DNA of 64,000 bases, from the NCBI GenBank assembly GCA_034113365.1, contig JAXEXP010000039.1, positions 15,661 to 79,660 on the forward strand, given 5' to 3'. A program made the translations under genes and the position numbers. Under the pieces are notes generated by a model. It had not been told where the DNA came from. It ran no database searches and saw only the letters and a program-made list of their open reading frames with translations. The stretch comes from Spyradocola sp034113365. Its GTDB lineage: Bacteria > Bacillota > Clostridia > Christensenellales > UBA1750. This document shows positions 1 to 8,142 of this stretch, in pieces (position 1 is the first letter of the stretch; each line of letters starts with the position of its first letter).

Positions 1-45
1 CACCTTGGCACGCTGGCGCTTCTTGGGCTGGAACGTCATCCACAT
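1..45 (-). CDS. rpmH: Ribosomal protein L34, N-terminal part (runs off left edge)
   Basis: The minus strand from 45 reads MWMTFQPKKRQRAKV. The TFQPKKRQR core is the L34 signature, and MWMT is a common clostridial start. Only 15 codons are inside the window. L34 is a small basic protein of the 50S subunit. rpmH placed divergently from dnaA across the origin is the classical bacterial oriC arrangement, which supports both calls. A sigma-A promoter lies about 65 bp upstream. Confidence 0.93.
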   Translation of the reverse strand, partial: MWMTFQPKKRQRAKV

Positions 46-109
46 TGCTTTTTCACACCCCTTGTTCGTTAAAATGGAGACACTGCTCTACCTATAAAAC
101 AGCTATTGT

Positions 110-139
110 ATTATAAGGCTTTCCCGGCTTTTCTGTCAA
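110..139 (-). promoter_or_regulatory. sigma-A promoter for rpmH
   Basis: On the minus strand, -35 TTGACA (134-139) and -10 TATAAT (110-115) are separated by 18 bp. Both hexamers match consensus. The site points toward rpmH. Confidence 0.75.
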
Positions 140-255
140 GCAAAGTCTGAACTTTTTACATCCCGATCCGCCGCTTTTGCATCAACATGTCAATTTGAAT
201 GAAATGAAACAGCAAAACGTTCAAAAACATTCAAAGTGTAGGATTCCCAAAAATC

Positions 256-487
256 TGTGGATAACTTTGTGAAAAACCTTGCAAGGCGTGTTTTTTTTTG
301 TTATGATGACTCTTGTATCCCCCTTTTGAGGATACGATCAAAGCTTCGTTATCCACATCCTGTGGATAACTTTGTGGAAAGTTTCTGAAAATATGTGCAT
401 ATCGGCGCGGGTTATCCCCACATTTCCCGCCCGAGCGGCAGGTTTCGCCGTCTGATGCAAATACACAGGAGGAATCATTGTGGATAA
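256..487. other. oriC: Replication origin region: DnaA-box cluster 1 (rpmH-dnaA)
   Basis: Four exact DnaA boxes (TTATCCACA or its complement) lie at 256-264, 349-357, 361-369 and 479-487. A one-mismatch box TTATCCCCA is at 412-420. Boxes 349-357 and 361-369 face each other with a 3 bp gap. The stretch around 230-310 is AT-rich, including a run of nine T, and could serve as the unwinding element. The box at 479-487 overlaps the dnaA start codon. Position between rpmH and dnaA is the standard oriC site. Confidence 0.85.
279..307 (+). promoter_or_regulatory. Probable dnaA promoter
   Basis: -35 TTGCAA (279-284), 17 bp spacer, -10 TATGAT (302-307). The transcript would carry a leader of about 165 nt. 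Exact DnaA boxes at 349-369 lie within the start of the transcribed region, as expected for DnaA autorepression. Confidence 0.6.
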
Positions 488-1814
488 ACAGGGCGCAGTC
501 GAGCTATGGGAGAAGGCCTCCCAGCTCATTCGTTCGGACATCAACAGCGTATCCTATGATAATTGGTTCAAGGATCTCAAGCCCGCGGACTACGACGGAC
601 AGACGCTGACCTTGCTCGCGGCCAACGCCTTCAACCGCAACATACTGACCGAAAACTATTCCCGTCAGCTGCAGGCGGCGCTCAACCTGGCTGCCGGGCA
701 CGAGGTCAGCTTTGTGCTGCGCCTTCCCTCGGAGGACATCGCGCCCAAGGAACCCGCTCCCAAGCCCGCGCCGCAGGCCAGCGCCTCCCTCAACATGCTC
801 AACCCCAAGTATACTTTTTCCACCTACGTCATCGGCAAGTCCAACAACTTTGCCCATGCCGCAGCCTACGCCGTCTCCCAGCGCCCGGGCGACGCGTACA
901 ACCCGCTGTTCCTCTATTCGGGCGTGGGCCTTGGCAAGACCCACCTCATGCACGCCATCGGCCACTCTATATTGGAAAAGAATCCCGATGCGCGCATCCT
1001 CTACATCACCTCCGAAACCTTCACCAACGACCTGATCAAGGCCATTTCCACCAACACCAACTTTGAATTCCGCAACCGCTACCGCAACGTGGACGTGCTG
1101 ATGGTGGACGACATCCAGTTCATCGCGGGCAAGGAGCAGACGCAGGAGGAGTTCTTCCACACCTTCAACGCGCTCTACGAGGCGCGCAAGCAGATCGTCA
1201 TCTCGTCCGATAAGCCGCCCAAGGACATCCCCACACTGGAAGAGCGCCTGCGCTCGCGCTTTGAGTGGGGCCTGATCGCCGACATCTCCAAGCCGGATCT
1301 GGAGACCCGCATCGCGATCCTGCGCAAAAAGGCGGAGCTTGAGCACCTGGACGTGCCCGATGAGGTCAATACCTACATCGCCACCAAGGTCGAGAGCAAC
1401 ATCCGTGAGCTGGAAGGGTGCTTAACGCGCGTGCTCGCCTACGCGGACCTGACCAAGACGCCCATCAACGAGGCGCTTGCGGCGGAAGCCCTGCGCGACA
1501 TGCTGCCCGTAAAGGACCCGCGCCGCATCACCACTGACCTCATCATGGCCATCGTTTCGGAATACTATCACGTCACCGTGGACGACCTGAAGTCCAAGCG
1601 CCGCAACCGCGAGATCACCGTGCCGCGCCAGATCGCCATGTACCTGGTGCGCGAGCTCAACGGCACCTCCCTGCCCACCATCGGCATGGAGTTCGGCGGC
1701 AGAGACCACACCACCGTCATCCACGCCTGCGACAAGGTCGCCGAGGACATCAAGCACGACGCCCAGCTCAAGGAGACCATAGGCACGCTCAAAAAGCGCA
1801 TCCAGGGCGCGTAA
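480..1814 (+). CDS. dnaA: Chromosomal replication initiator DnaA
   Basis: AAA+ ATPase that binds DnaA boxes and opens oriC. The 444 residues show all four domains: N-terminal DnaB-interaction domain (1-80), Pro/Ala-rich linker (86-103), AAA+ core (110-330) with Walker A GVGLGKTH (148-155), Walker B VLMVDD (206-211) and the arginine-finger segment LRSRFEWGL (257-265), then DNA-binding domain IV with GRDHTTVIHA (407-416). Length is normal for the family. The start is GTG at 480, placed 7 nt after AGGAGG (467-472). An exact DnaA box spans this start codon, so bound DnaA could also affect translation or early elongation (inference). It is first in the dnaA-dnaN-recF series. Confidence 0.99.
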   Translation: MDKQGAVELWEKASQLIRSDINSVSYDNWFKDLKPADYDGQTLTLLAANAFNRNILTENYSRQLQAALNLAAGHEVSFVLRLPSEDIAPKEPAPKPAPQASASLNMLNPKYTFSTYVIGKSNNFAHAAAYAVSQRPGDAYNPLFLYSGVGLGKTHLMHAIGHSILEKNPDARILYITSETFTNDLIKAISTNTNFEFRNRYRNVDVLMVDDIQFIAGKEQTQEEFFHTFNALYEARKQIVISSDKPPKDIPTLEERLRSRFEWGLIADISKPDLETRIAILRKKAELEHLDVPDEVNTYIATKVESNIRELEGCLTRVLAYADLTKTPINEALAAEALRDMLPVKDPRRITTDLIMAIVSEYYHVTVDDLKSKRRNREITVPRQIAMYLVRELNGTSLPTIGMEFGGRDHTTVIHACDKVAEDIKHDAQLKETIGTLKKRIQGA

Positions 1815-1861
1815 ACACAGCAGTTCCGACCGCAGCTTTTTCGGAAACGGAGGGAAACACT

Positions 1862-2965
1862 ATGAAATTCATCTGCCAGAAAGAGGACCTGATTCAGGGT
1901 CTTACCGTATCGACCAAGGCCAGCGCCACGCGCTCTCCCCAGCAGGTGCTCGAGTGCGTGTCCATCTCGGCGGACGCGTCGGGCGTGCACCTGATGTGCA
2001 CCGATCTTCAGATGGGCATCGTGGCCGACGTGCCCGCAACGGTAGCCGAGGGCGGCCGCGTGCTGCTCAACGCCCGGCTGCTGAGCGAAATCGTGCGCAA
2101 GCTCCCCGAGGGCGAGGTCACCGTCAGCGTCAGCGCCACCAACCGTGCCGTCATCAGCGCCGCAGGCTCCAAGACCACGCTGCAGGGCCTTTCCGCGCAG
2201 GACTTCCCCCAGCTGCCCGAGGTGCTGGACGATCAGCCCATCTCCATTCGCCAGAACCTGCTGCGCGACATGATCCGCCAGACCGGCTTTGCCATCGCAG
2301 CCGACGACGCCCGCCCCATCCTCATGGGCATCCTGATGGAGATTGAAAACGACGAGATCACCCTCGTTGCGCTGGACGGCTTCCGCCTTGCCCGCAGAAA
2401 AGGCCGTCTCAACGAGCCCGCAGGCTCCGTCAGCGCCGTGGTGTCGGGCAAGTATTTCATCGAAATCGGCAAGATACTGGGCGATGACGACACCGCCGTC
2501 ACCCTCAGCCTTTCCGCCACGCACCTGAAAATCCGCACACAGACCGCCACGGTGGTCATCCGCCTGCTCGAGGGCGATTACATCAAGTACCGCCAGCTGC
2601 TGCCCCCTTCCTACGCCATCTCGGTGCGTCTGTCGCGCGGGGAGCTTGCCGACTGCATCGACCGCGCCTCGCTGATGGCGCGCGAGGGCAAGAGCAATCT
2701 GCTCAAGTTCTCCATCACGCAGGACAAGCTGGCCATCACCTCCAACAGCGAGATGGGCGACGTCTATGAGGAAATGGACGTCGAAACCCTCGGCAAGGAC
2801 ATCGACATCGCCTTCAACGTGCGCTATATCACCGAGGCGGTGCGCTCCATCGAGGAGGAGCAGTTCCTCATCAAGCTCAACTCCAACATCTCCCCCTGCG
2901 TGCTGGTGCCCACCGAGGGCGAGGACTTCCTCTACTTGGTGCTGCCCGTGCGCACCACCGCGTAA
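1862..2965 (+). CDS. dnaN: DNA polymerase III beta subunit (sliding clamp)
   Basis: Ring-forming processivity clamp for the replicative polymerase. The 367 residues fit the three-domain clamp fold (about 1-120, 121-245, 246-367), with typical segments MKFICQKEDL at the N-terminus and an SNSEMGDVYEEMDVE-like stretch in domain III. It begins 47 bp after dnaA with a GGAGGG Shine-Dalgarno near 1850, so it is probably co-transcribed with dnaA. A hairpin follows before recF. Confidence 0.98.
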   Translation: MKFICQKEDLIQGLTVSTKASATRSPQQVLECVSISADASGVHLMCTDLQMGIVADVPATVAEGGRVLLNARLLSEIVRKLPEGEVTVSVSATNRAVISAAGSKTTLQGLSAQDFPQLPEVLDDQPISIRQNLLRDMIRQTGFAIAADDARPILMGILMEIENDEITLVALDGFRLARRKGRLNEPAGSVSAVVSGKYFIEIGKILGDDDTAVTLSLSATHLKIRTQTATVVIRLLEGDYIKYRQLLPPSYAISVRLSRGELADCIDRASLMAREGKSNLLKFSITQDKLAITSNSEMGDVYEEMDVETLGKDIDIAFNVRYITEAVRSIEEEQFLIKLNSNISPCVLVPTEGEDFLYLVLPVRTTA

Positions 2966-2990
2966 GCGCCAAACCAAAATCCACATCTTC

Positions 2991-3024
2991 TGACCGCCCA
3001 AGTCCGCTTTGGCGGTCAACCTTT
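2991..3024 (+). terminator. Hairpin between dnaN and recF (attenuator-like)
   Basis: TGACCGCC (2991-2998) pairs exactly with GGCGGTCA (3011-3018), 12 nt loop, followed by ACCTTTT. The short T run suggests partial termination before recF. Confidence 0.55.
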
Positions 3025-3042
3025 TATCGAGGCACAACACCC

Positions 3043-4125
3043 ATGCTCATCAAAAAGCTGACGCTGACCAATTTCCGCAATTACGAAGCCTGCGAGTTTT
3101 CCCCCGAGCCGGGCATCAACCTGATCGTGGGCGAGAACGCGCAGGGCAAGACCAATCTGCTCGAGGCGGTGTTCTTCTGCTGCTTCGGCCGCTCGCACCG
3201 CACCAGCCGCGAAAAGGATCTGATCGCCTACGACGCGCCCTTTTCGCTCATCCGCCTGTGCAGCCAGCGCACCGGCACGGATCACGAGCTGACCGTGCGC
3301 CTCAGCCGCGAGGAGGGGCGCAGGATCAAGTCCGACGGCCTTCCGCTGGCGCGCATCGGCGAGCTGATGGGGCTGCTCAACTGCGTGCTGTTCGCGCCCG
3401 AGCACCTGTCCATCGTCAAGGACGGCCCCGCCGAGCGCAGAAGGTTCCTGGACATGGAGCTCTCCCAGACCTACCCCGCCTACTTCTTTTTGCTCCAGCA
3501 GTACCAGCGCGCGCTGCGCCAGCGCAACATGCTGCTCAAGTCCCTGCGCGAGCAGCCCGAGCTGCGCGCCACGCTGCCCGTGTGGAACCAGCAGCTGGCG
3601 AGCCTGGGCTGGAAGCTGATGGGCTACCGCGAGGCATTCTGCGCGCGCCTTTCCACCCTTGCGAGCCGCAACCACGCGGACATCAGCGGCGGCAGAGAGC
3701 AGCTGACCGTGCAGTACCGCCCTGACTGCGCCGCGCAGGACGAACTGTCGCTGCTGCGGCTCATCGAGGAGGGGCAGAAGGAGGACCTGCGGCGCCTGAC
3801 CTCCACGCGCGGCCCGCACCGCGACGAAATGGCGCTCAACCTGGACGGCCGCGAGATCCGCGCGTTCGGCTCGCAGGGGCAGCAGCGCACCGCGGCGCTG
3901 GCCATCAAGCTGTCCGAGCTGGACCTCATCCGCGCCGAGACCGGCGAGTGGCCCATCCTGATGCTGGACGACGTGATGAGCGAGCTGGACGAGCGCCGGC
4001 AAAAATACCTGCTCGAGCGCATCCTCCCCGTGCAGACGCTGGTGACCACCACCGCCACCGGTTCCGACTGGCCCAGCGCGCGGCGCTTTGAGGTCGCTGC
4101 CGGCAGCGTCCGCCCGCTATCCTAG
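3043..4125 (+). CDS. recF: DNA replication and repair protein RecF
   Basis: SMC-like ATPase that helps load RecA at gaps. In 360 residues it shows FRNY near the N-terminus, Walker A GENAQGKTN (30-38), the signature FGSQGQQ (about 275-281) and Walker B PILMLDD followed by SELDE (about 304-315). Length is usual for RecF. The start ATG has only a weak GAGG 10 nt upstream. The small S4-domain gene (yaaA) often found between dnaN and recF in Firmicutes is missing, and gyrB does not follow, so this replication cluster is shorter than the textbook Bacillus order. Confidence 0.97.
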   Translation: MLIKKLTLTNFRNYEACEFSPEPGINLIVGENAQGKTNLLEAVFFCCFGRSHRTSREKDLIAYDAPFSLIRLCSQRTGTDHELTVRLSREEGRRIKSDGLPLARIGELMGLLNCVLFAPEHLSIVKDGPAERRRFLDMELSQTYPAYFFLLQQYQRALRQRNMLLKSLREQPELRATLPVWNQQLASLGWKLMGYREAFCARLSTLASRNHADISGGREQLTVQYRPDCAAQDELSLLRLIEEGQKEDLRRLTSTRGPHRDEMALNLDGREIRAFGSQGQQRTAALAIKLSELDLIRAETGEWPILMLDDVMSELDERRQKYLLERILPVQTLVTTTATGSDWPSARRFEVAAGSVRPLS

Positions 4126-4157
4126 ACGACAAAACGAGCGTTTCACACAAACAACCG

Positions 4158-4197
4158 CTCCTCCGCATGGCTTTTGCCGTGCAGGGGGAGTTTTTTT
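4158..4197 (+). terminator. Terminator after recF
   Basis: Stem built on GCATGGC (4165-4171) and GCCGTGC (4176-4182) with a TTTT loop, extended by CTCC/GGAG, then seven T (4191-4197). Confidence 0.75.
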
Positions 4198-4660
4198 CGG
4201 AAAGCGGCGTTTTGCCCGAATTCTTCACCTTTTGTTTTTGGTTCTTTAACCGTCTCTTTGCCCTTTCTTTATTGTAAAAAAAGTAGGGATTGTGTATTCT
4301 TAAGCTGTCAAAAGCGAACAGCGAATGACAGCATTCCTTGAAAATCTTCCCTGTCAGGCAGCGCCGTGCCGCACTTCTTCAGCGGGTGGTGCGTCCACGA
4401 ATGCCGGGTCCTTGCGTTCCTCCTCCTTACGCGGGCCGGGCGCAGCGGCTGCGACATTTCGATATCCTTCTTCCTACAGATCGGCAGATGCTCCCCATCT
4501 GCAACGAAAACACACCCTTTGCTCATCTTCCCGGGCAAGGGGTTTTTTCGTCCCCTTTTCTCTTTTCGCCGCGCAGCGCACGTTTCGTTGTCTCAGGGGA
4601 AAGAGAAGGAGATGAGGCTGTAGAATAGAGTAAGGTAGACGTAGTAGCCGTAGAGCTGGG
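4198..4660. other. Intergenic stretch, no gene seen
   Basis: Short open frames here lack a ribosome binding site and resemble nothing known. A 7 bp inverted repeat GCTGTCA/TGACAGC lies at 4304-4332. The stretch 4240-4300 is AT-rich and could be a DNA-unwinding segment serving the downstream DnaA boxes (inference). Confidence 0.5.
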
Positions 4661-4665
4661 GATGT

Positions 4666-5075
4666 TGTGGATAACCTCATTTTGCGCGGCAGGCAAAGGA
4701 TTTTTCCACGTGGAAGCGCATGTGGATGACGGCCCCGGCTTTCCACAGAAACGGCAGTTTTTCCACTTTTCTGCTCCGTGTCCGCCGCCCGGGGAGGCCC
4801 ATCTGTGGATGAATTTCCGCCCCTGCCGCAACAGACCGGTCCTTTGACACGAACAATCACTGTTTTGCATATTTATTCACTCTATACAAGGCTATGCAGC
4901 CTGCGTTTTCCACAGAATCCACCGGCTGTGGATGAGTTTCAACAGCACTTATCCACAATCGGTGGACAAACCAAAAAACGGCGGTTTTGGAGTCATTTTT
5001 CTGACTGCGCGGGAAGGAAAGCGAGCATGCGATCGAGTTATCCCCAATTTGTGCAATACCTGTGGATAACTCGAT
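4666..5075. other. DnaA-box cluster 2, downstream of recF
   Basis: Exact DnaA boxes lie at 4666-4674, 4949-4957 and 5061-5069. One-mismatch boxes lie at 4721-4729, 4804-4812, 4906-4914, 4927-4935 (mostly TGTGGATGA) and 5038-5046 (TTATCCCCA). That is eight boxes in 400 bp with no gene. A 12 bp perfect inverted repeat, ATCGAGTTATCC (5032-5043) and GGATAACTCGAT (5064-5075), encloses the last two. A second cluster on the far side of dnaA would make the origin bipartite, as in Bacillus subtilis where the second cluster is instead between dnaA and dnaN. Origin function is inferred. Confidence 0.7.
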
Positions 5076-5304
5076 GTGTGCGGCGTCTCCTTATGAAAAA
5101 ATAGACTTATGCACCATCTGCCGCATCCCGTGCGCGCCGCGGGCAGACCCGGTTGTGATGTTTTGACCATAATGTAATGAATTGATTTCACCGCCCGATT
5201 TATTGCGCATTTCAGGCGCTCACAGGCTTTCTTTGCCTGAATTCTCTGCGCTTTTGCGGCAAAAAATGTGTGGGCTCCCCCTTTTCCATTTCGCCAAACT
5301 GGTG

Positions 5305-5310
5305 TATAAT
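5305..5310 (+). promoter_or_regulatory. Possible -10 box for the GH130 operon
   Basis: A consensus TATAAT sits 72 bp before the first GH130 start. No good -35 hexamer is seen at 16-18 bp, so an activator may be needed. Confidence 0.4.
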
Positions 5311-5382
5311 GAGAAAAAAGACAATACGCCGGCCGGATGTGGCCGGTTGACATCATCAAACCCGCAGCAAGGAGGAATTCGC

Positions 5383-6402
5383 ATGACCAAGATACTGACC
5401 GGTTCTTCCCTCCCCAACATCCCCTGGGAAGAAAAGCCCGCAACGGTGATCAACTCCCCGCTCTGGCGATACAGCGGCAACCCCGTCATCGACCGCAACC
5501 CCTGCAAGGGCGTGACCCGCATCTTCAACAGCGCCGTGGCTCCCTACGGCGACGGCTTTGTGGCGGTGCTGCGCGGCGAGCAGACCAACGGCATCCCGCA
5601 CATCTACATGGGCTACTCCAAGGACGCCATCCACTGGGACATCGACGAGAACAAGATCCCCTTCGTGGATGAGAACGGCGAGCCCTTCATGCCCGGCTAC
5701 GCCTACGACCCCCGCTTGGTCAAGGTGGAGGACACCTACTACATCATGTGGTGCACCGACTTCTACGGCGCGGCCATCGGCATGGCCAAGACCCAGGACT
5801 TCAAGACCTTCGTGCGCATCGAGAATCCCTTCATCCCCTTCAACCGCAACGCGGTGCTCTTCCCCCGCAAGATCAACGGCAACTACGTGATGCTCTCCCG
5901 CCCCTCCGACTCCGGCCACACCCCCTTTGGCGACATCTTCCTCTCCGAGTCGCCCGACATGGTCTACTGGGGCAAGCACCGCCATGTGATGAGCCGCGGC
6001 AGCGAGTGGTGGCAGTCGCTCAAGGTGGGCGGCGGCGCGGCCCCCATCGAGACGGACGAGGGCTGGCTGCTGTTCTACCACGGCGTGTCCGGCACCTGCA
6101 ACGGCTACGTCTACTCCATCGGCGGCGCGATCCTGGACATTGATCAGCCCTCCATCGTCAAGTACCGCTGCGAGAACTTCCTGCTCACCCCCGAGGCACC
6201 CTACGAGGAGCGCGGCTTCGTGCCCAACGTCTGCTTCCCCTGCGCAACGCTGCAGGACCCCGACACCGGCCGCATCGCCATCTACTACGGCGCGGCGGAC
6301 TCCGTGGTGGGCCTGGCCTTTACCGAGGTGGGCGAGGTCGTCTCCTACATCAAGGAGCACAGCAAGGTCAATTCCACCGACACCGAGATCGGCATCCGAT
6401 AA
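5383..6402 (+). CDS. GH130 mannoside phosphorylase (mannooligosaccharide-phosphorylase type)
   Basis: GH130 enzymes split beta-mannosides with phosphate, giving alpha-mannose 1-phosphate. The 339-residue protein shows the five-bladed propeller motifs of the family: NPVIDRNP near residue 27, FNSAVAP, and YDPR with Asp109 at the place of the catalytic proton donor. The shorter length fits the GH130_2 subgroup (beta-1,4-mannooligosaccharide phosphorylase, like Ruminococcus albus RaMP2); this specificity is inferred. The start at 5383 follows AAGGAGG by 7 nt; an upstream in-frame extension has no ribosome site. There is no signal peptide, so it acts in the cytoplasm. A second GH130 gene follows after 40 bp. 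Confidence 0.88.
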   Translation: MTKILTGSSLPNIPWEEKPATVINSPLWRYSGNPVIDRNPCKGVTRIFNSAVAPYGDGFVAVLRGEQTNGIPHIYMGYSKDAIHWDIDENKIPFVDENGEPFMPGYAYDPRLVKVEDTYYIMWCTDFYGAAIGMAKTQDFKTFVRIENPFIPFNRNAVLFPRKINGNYVMLSRPSDSGHTPFGDIFLSESPDMVYWGKHRHVMSRGSEWWQSLKVGGGAAPIETDEGWLLFYHGVSGTCNGYVYSIGGAILDIDQPSIVKYRCENFLLTPEAPYEERGFVPNVCFPCATLQDPDTGRIAIYYGAADSVVGLAFTEVGEVVSYIKEHSKVNSTDTEIGIR

Positions 6403-6442
6403 AAACCAATTTTATTAGAATACATCCTGGAGGAACACACAC

Positions 6443-7618
6443 ATGCTGCATCCCAACTACTACATCGAAAAGGCCAAGGTGGACAAGCTCGTCGCCCGCA
6501 AGAACGTGGTCTCCGACATCTACAACGGCATCTACGAGCGCTATGAGTACCCCGTGCTCACCCGCGAGTTCGCGCCCGTTCACTGGAGATACGACCTGGA
6601 CATCAAAACCAATCCCTACTTCATGGAGCGCCTGGGCGTCAACGCCGTGATGAACAGCGGCGCGATTTACCTCAACGGCAAGTTCTACCTCGTCGTGCGC
6701 ACCGAGGGGGCCGATCGCAAGTCCTTCTTCGCGGTGGCCGAGTCCGACACCGGCATCGACGGCTTCCACTTCTGGGACTACCCCGTGCAGCTGCCCGACA
6801 CCTGCCCCGAGGAGACCAACGTCTATGACATGCGCCTGACCCAGCACGAGGACGGCTGGATCTACGGCGTGTTCTGCTCCGAGAGCAAGGACCCCAACAA
6901 CCCTGACCTGTCCGCGGCGGTCGCGGCGGCGGGCATCGTGCGCACCAAGGACCTCAAGACCTGGGAGCGCCTGCCCAACCTGGTCACCAAGCGCTCGCCC
7001 CAGCAGCGCAACGTGGTGCTGCACCCCGAGTTCGTCAACGGCAAGTACGCCTTCTACACCCGCCCCATGGACGGCTTCATCGAGACGGGCTCCGGCTCGG
7101 GCATCGGCTTTGGCCTGTGCGACGACATCACCCATCCCGTCATCGACGAGGAGGTCATGACCTCCATCCGCCGCTACCACACCATCACCGAGGCCAAGAA
7201 CGGCGCGGGCTGCGTGCCCATCAAGACCGAGAAGGGCTGGATCCACATCGCCCACGGCGTGCGCAACACCGCCGCCGGCCTGCGCTATGTGCTCTACGTG
7301 TTCGCCACCGACCTCAACGACCCCACCAAGGTCATCGCCGAGCCCTCCGGCGTGTTCCTCGTCCCGCGCAAGGGCGAGCGCGTCGGCGACGTGTCCAACG
7401 TCACCTTTGCCTGCGGCGCGGTGGTCAAGGATGAGAAGGTCTACATCTACTACGCCTCCTCCGACACCCGCATGCACGTGGCCACCACCACCATCGACAA
7501 GCTGGTGGACTACACCTTCAACACCCCGTCCGATCCCCTCCGCAGCCCCGACTGCGTCAAGCAGCGCTGCGCCATGATCGACAAGAACCTCGAGATCCTC
7601 AAGCACGAGACGCTGTAA
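6443..7618 (+). CDS. GH130 4-O-beta-mannosyl-glucose phosphorylase
   Basis: 391 residues. Its length and motifs (TREFAPVHWRYDLD, NSGAIYLNGKFYLVVRTEG, VYDMRLTQHEDG with Asp129 as likely proton donor) match GH130_1. Members such as Bacteroides fragilis MGP and R. albus RaMP1 turn mannosyl-glucose plus phosphate into mannose 1-phosphate and glucose. Paired with the GH130_2 enzyme just upstream it would finish the breakdown of glucomannan-type oligosaccharides. RBS GGAGG lies upstream of ATG 6443. No signal peptide is seen. The 2-epimerase usually found with MGP is not in this window. Confidence 0.9.
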   Translation: MLHPNYYIEKAKVDKLVARKNVVSDIYNGIYERYEYPVLTREFAPVHWRYDLDIKTNPYFMERLGVNAVMNSGAIYLNGKFYLVVRTEGADRKSFFAVAESDTGIDGFHFWDYPVQLPDTCPEETNVYDMRLTQHEDGWIYGVFCSESKDPNNPDLSAAVAAAGIVRTKDLKTWERLPNLVTKRSPQQRNVVLHPEFVNGKYAFYTRPMDGFIETGSGSGIGFGLCDDITHPVIDEEVMTSIRRYHTITEAKNGAGCVPIKTEKGWIHIAHGVRNTAAGLRYVLYVFATDLNDPTKVIAEPSGVFLVPRKGERVGDVSNVTFACGAVVKDEKVYIYYASSDTRMHVATTTIDKLVDYTFNTPSDPLRSPDCVKQRCAMIDKNLEILKHETL

Positions 7619-7628
7619 AGAACGGCAA

Positions 7629-7753
7629 AACCGGGAGCAAAAGCTCCCGGTTAGCCTGTCGACAAAGTCGACAGGCTCGAAAAAGATGAAACCTCATCTT
7701 TTTCGAATTGCAGAAAAATTCGCGCACGGCTTAGCCGCACACGAATTTTTCTG
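7629..7753 (+). terminator. Train of four hairpins after the GH130 operon
   Basis: Four back-to-back perfect stems: AACCGGGAGC/GCTCCCGGTT (7629-7652), GCCTGTCGAC/GTCGACAGGC (7654-7676), a 13 bp stem with five A/T pairs (7677-7706), and CAGAAAAATTCG/CGAATTTTTCTG (7711-7753) with an inner GGCttaGCC. They would end transcription from the left and form a strongly structured RNA. Confidence 0.75.
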
Positions 7754-7895
7754 TATCGGAAGCGATTTTCCATCTGCAAATGGTTAGGGAACGGATGGAA
7801 AAGAGAATTCATCCATCTTTATTCTTCCTAACTGACAGAAAATCACTCCTCGGCGGGGTACACGCCCCCGCCTGCGGATTGAAGATGAAGGGGCT
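7751..7895. repeat. Duplicated ~145 bp element, copy A
   Basis: Shares its first 21 bases (CTGTATCGGAAGCGATTTTC onward) and its last ~50 bases (CGGCGGGGTACACGCC, then CTGCGGATTGAA) with copy B at 7978-8122. The middle differs in sequence but in both copies can fold back: here TTAGG/CCTAA and GGATG/CATCC. A GATTTTC...GAAAATC pair brackets the middle. It contains no convincing gene. Confidence 0.75.
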
Positions 7896-7905
7896 GCGGC
7901 CCCTT

Positions 7906-7972
7906 CAGGCATCCCCGGGGAGCACATGCCTGTTTTTTGACAGGCTGAGACCACCGGCTTAGCCGGTGGTCT
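7906..7972 (+). terminator. Two hairpins between the duplicated elements
   Basis: CAGGCAT (7906-7912) pairs with ATGCCTG (7926-7932) followed by six T, a normal intrinsic terminator. A 12 bp perfect stem, AGACCACCGGCT/AGCCGGTGGTCT, follows at 7948-7972. A further stem AAGGGGC/GCCCCTT lies just before at 7888-7905. Confidence 0.65.
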
Positions 7973-7977
7973 TAGTT

Positions 7978-8122
7978 CTGTATCGGAAGCGATTTTCCGT
8001 AGGCAAAGGTTTCGGGAACGGATGAAGCAGCGCGTTGATCTGTCTTTATTTGCCCTAACGCACAGAAAATCGCTCCCCGGCGGGGTACACGCCCCGCCTG
8101 CGGATTGAAAAGGAAGGGGCTG
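7978..8122. repeat. Duplicated ~145 bp element, copy B
   Basis: Second copy of the element at 7751-7895. Its end arms AGCGATTTTC and GAAAATCGCT are perfectly complementary, and GGCGGGG/CCCCGCC forms an inner hairpin. It ends 20 bp from the 3' end of the GH2 gene, so it also lies where minus-strand transcripts end. Confidence 0.75.
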
Positions 8123-8142
8123 TGGTGTGCTCAGCCGGGCCT

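Noticed and set aside
4325..4620. Three overlapping short plus-strand frames after recF
   Set aside because: No ribosome binding site and no resemblance to known proteins; the stretch lies next to the DnaA-box cluster and is better read as origin DNA.
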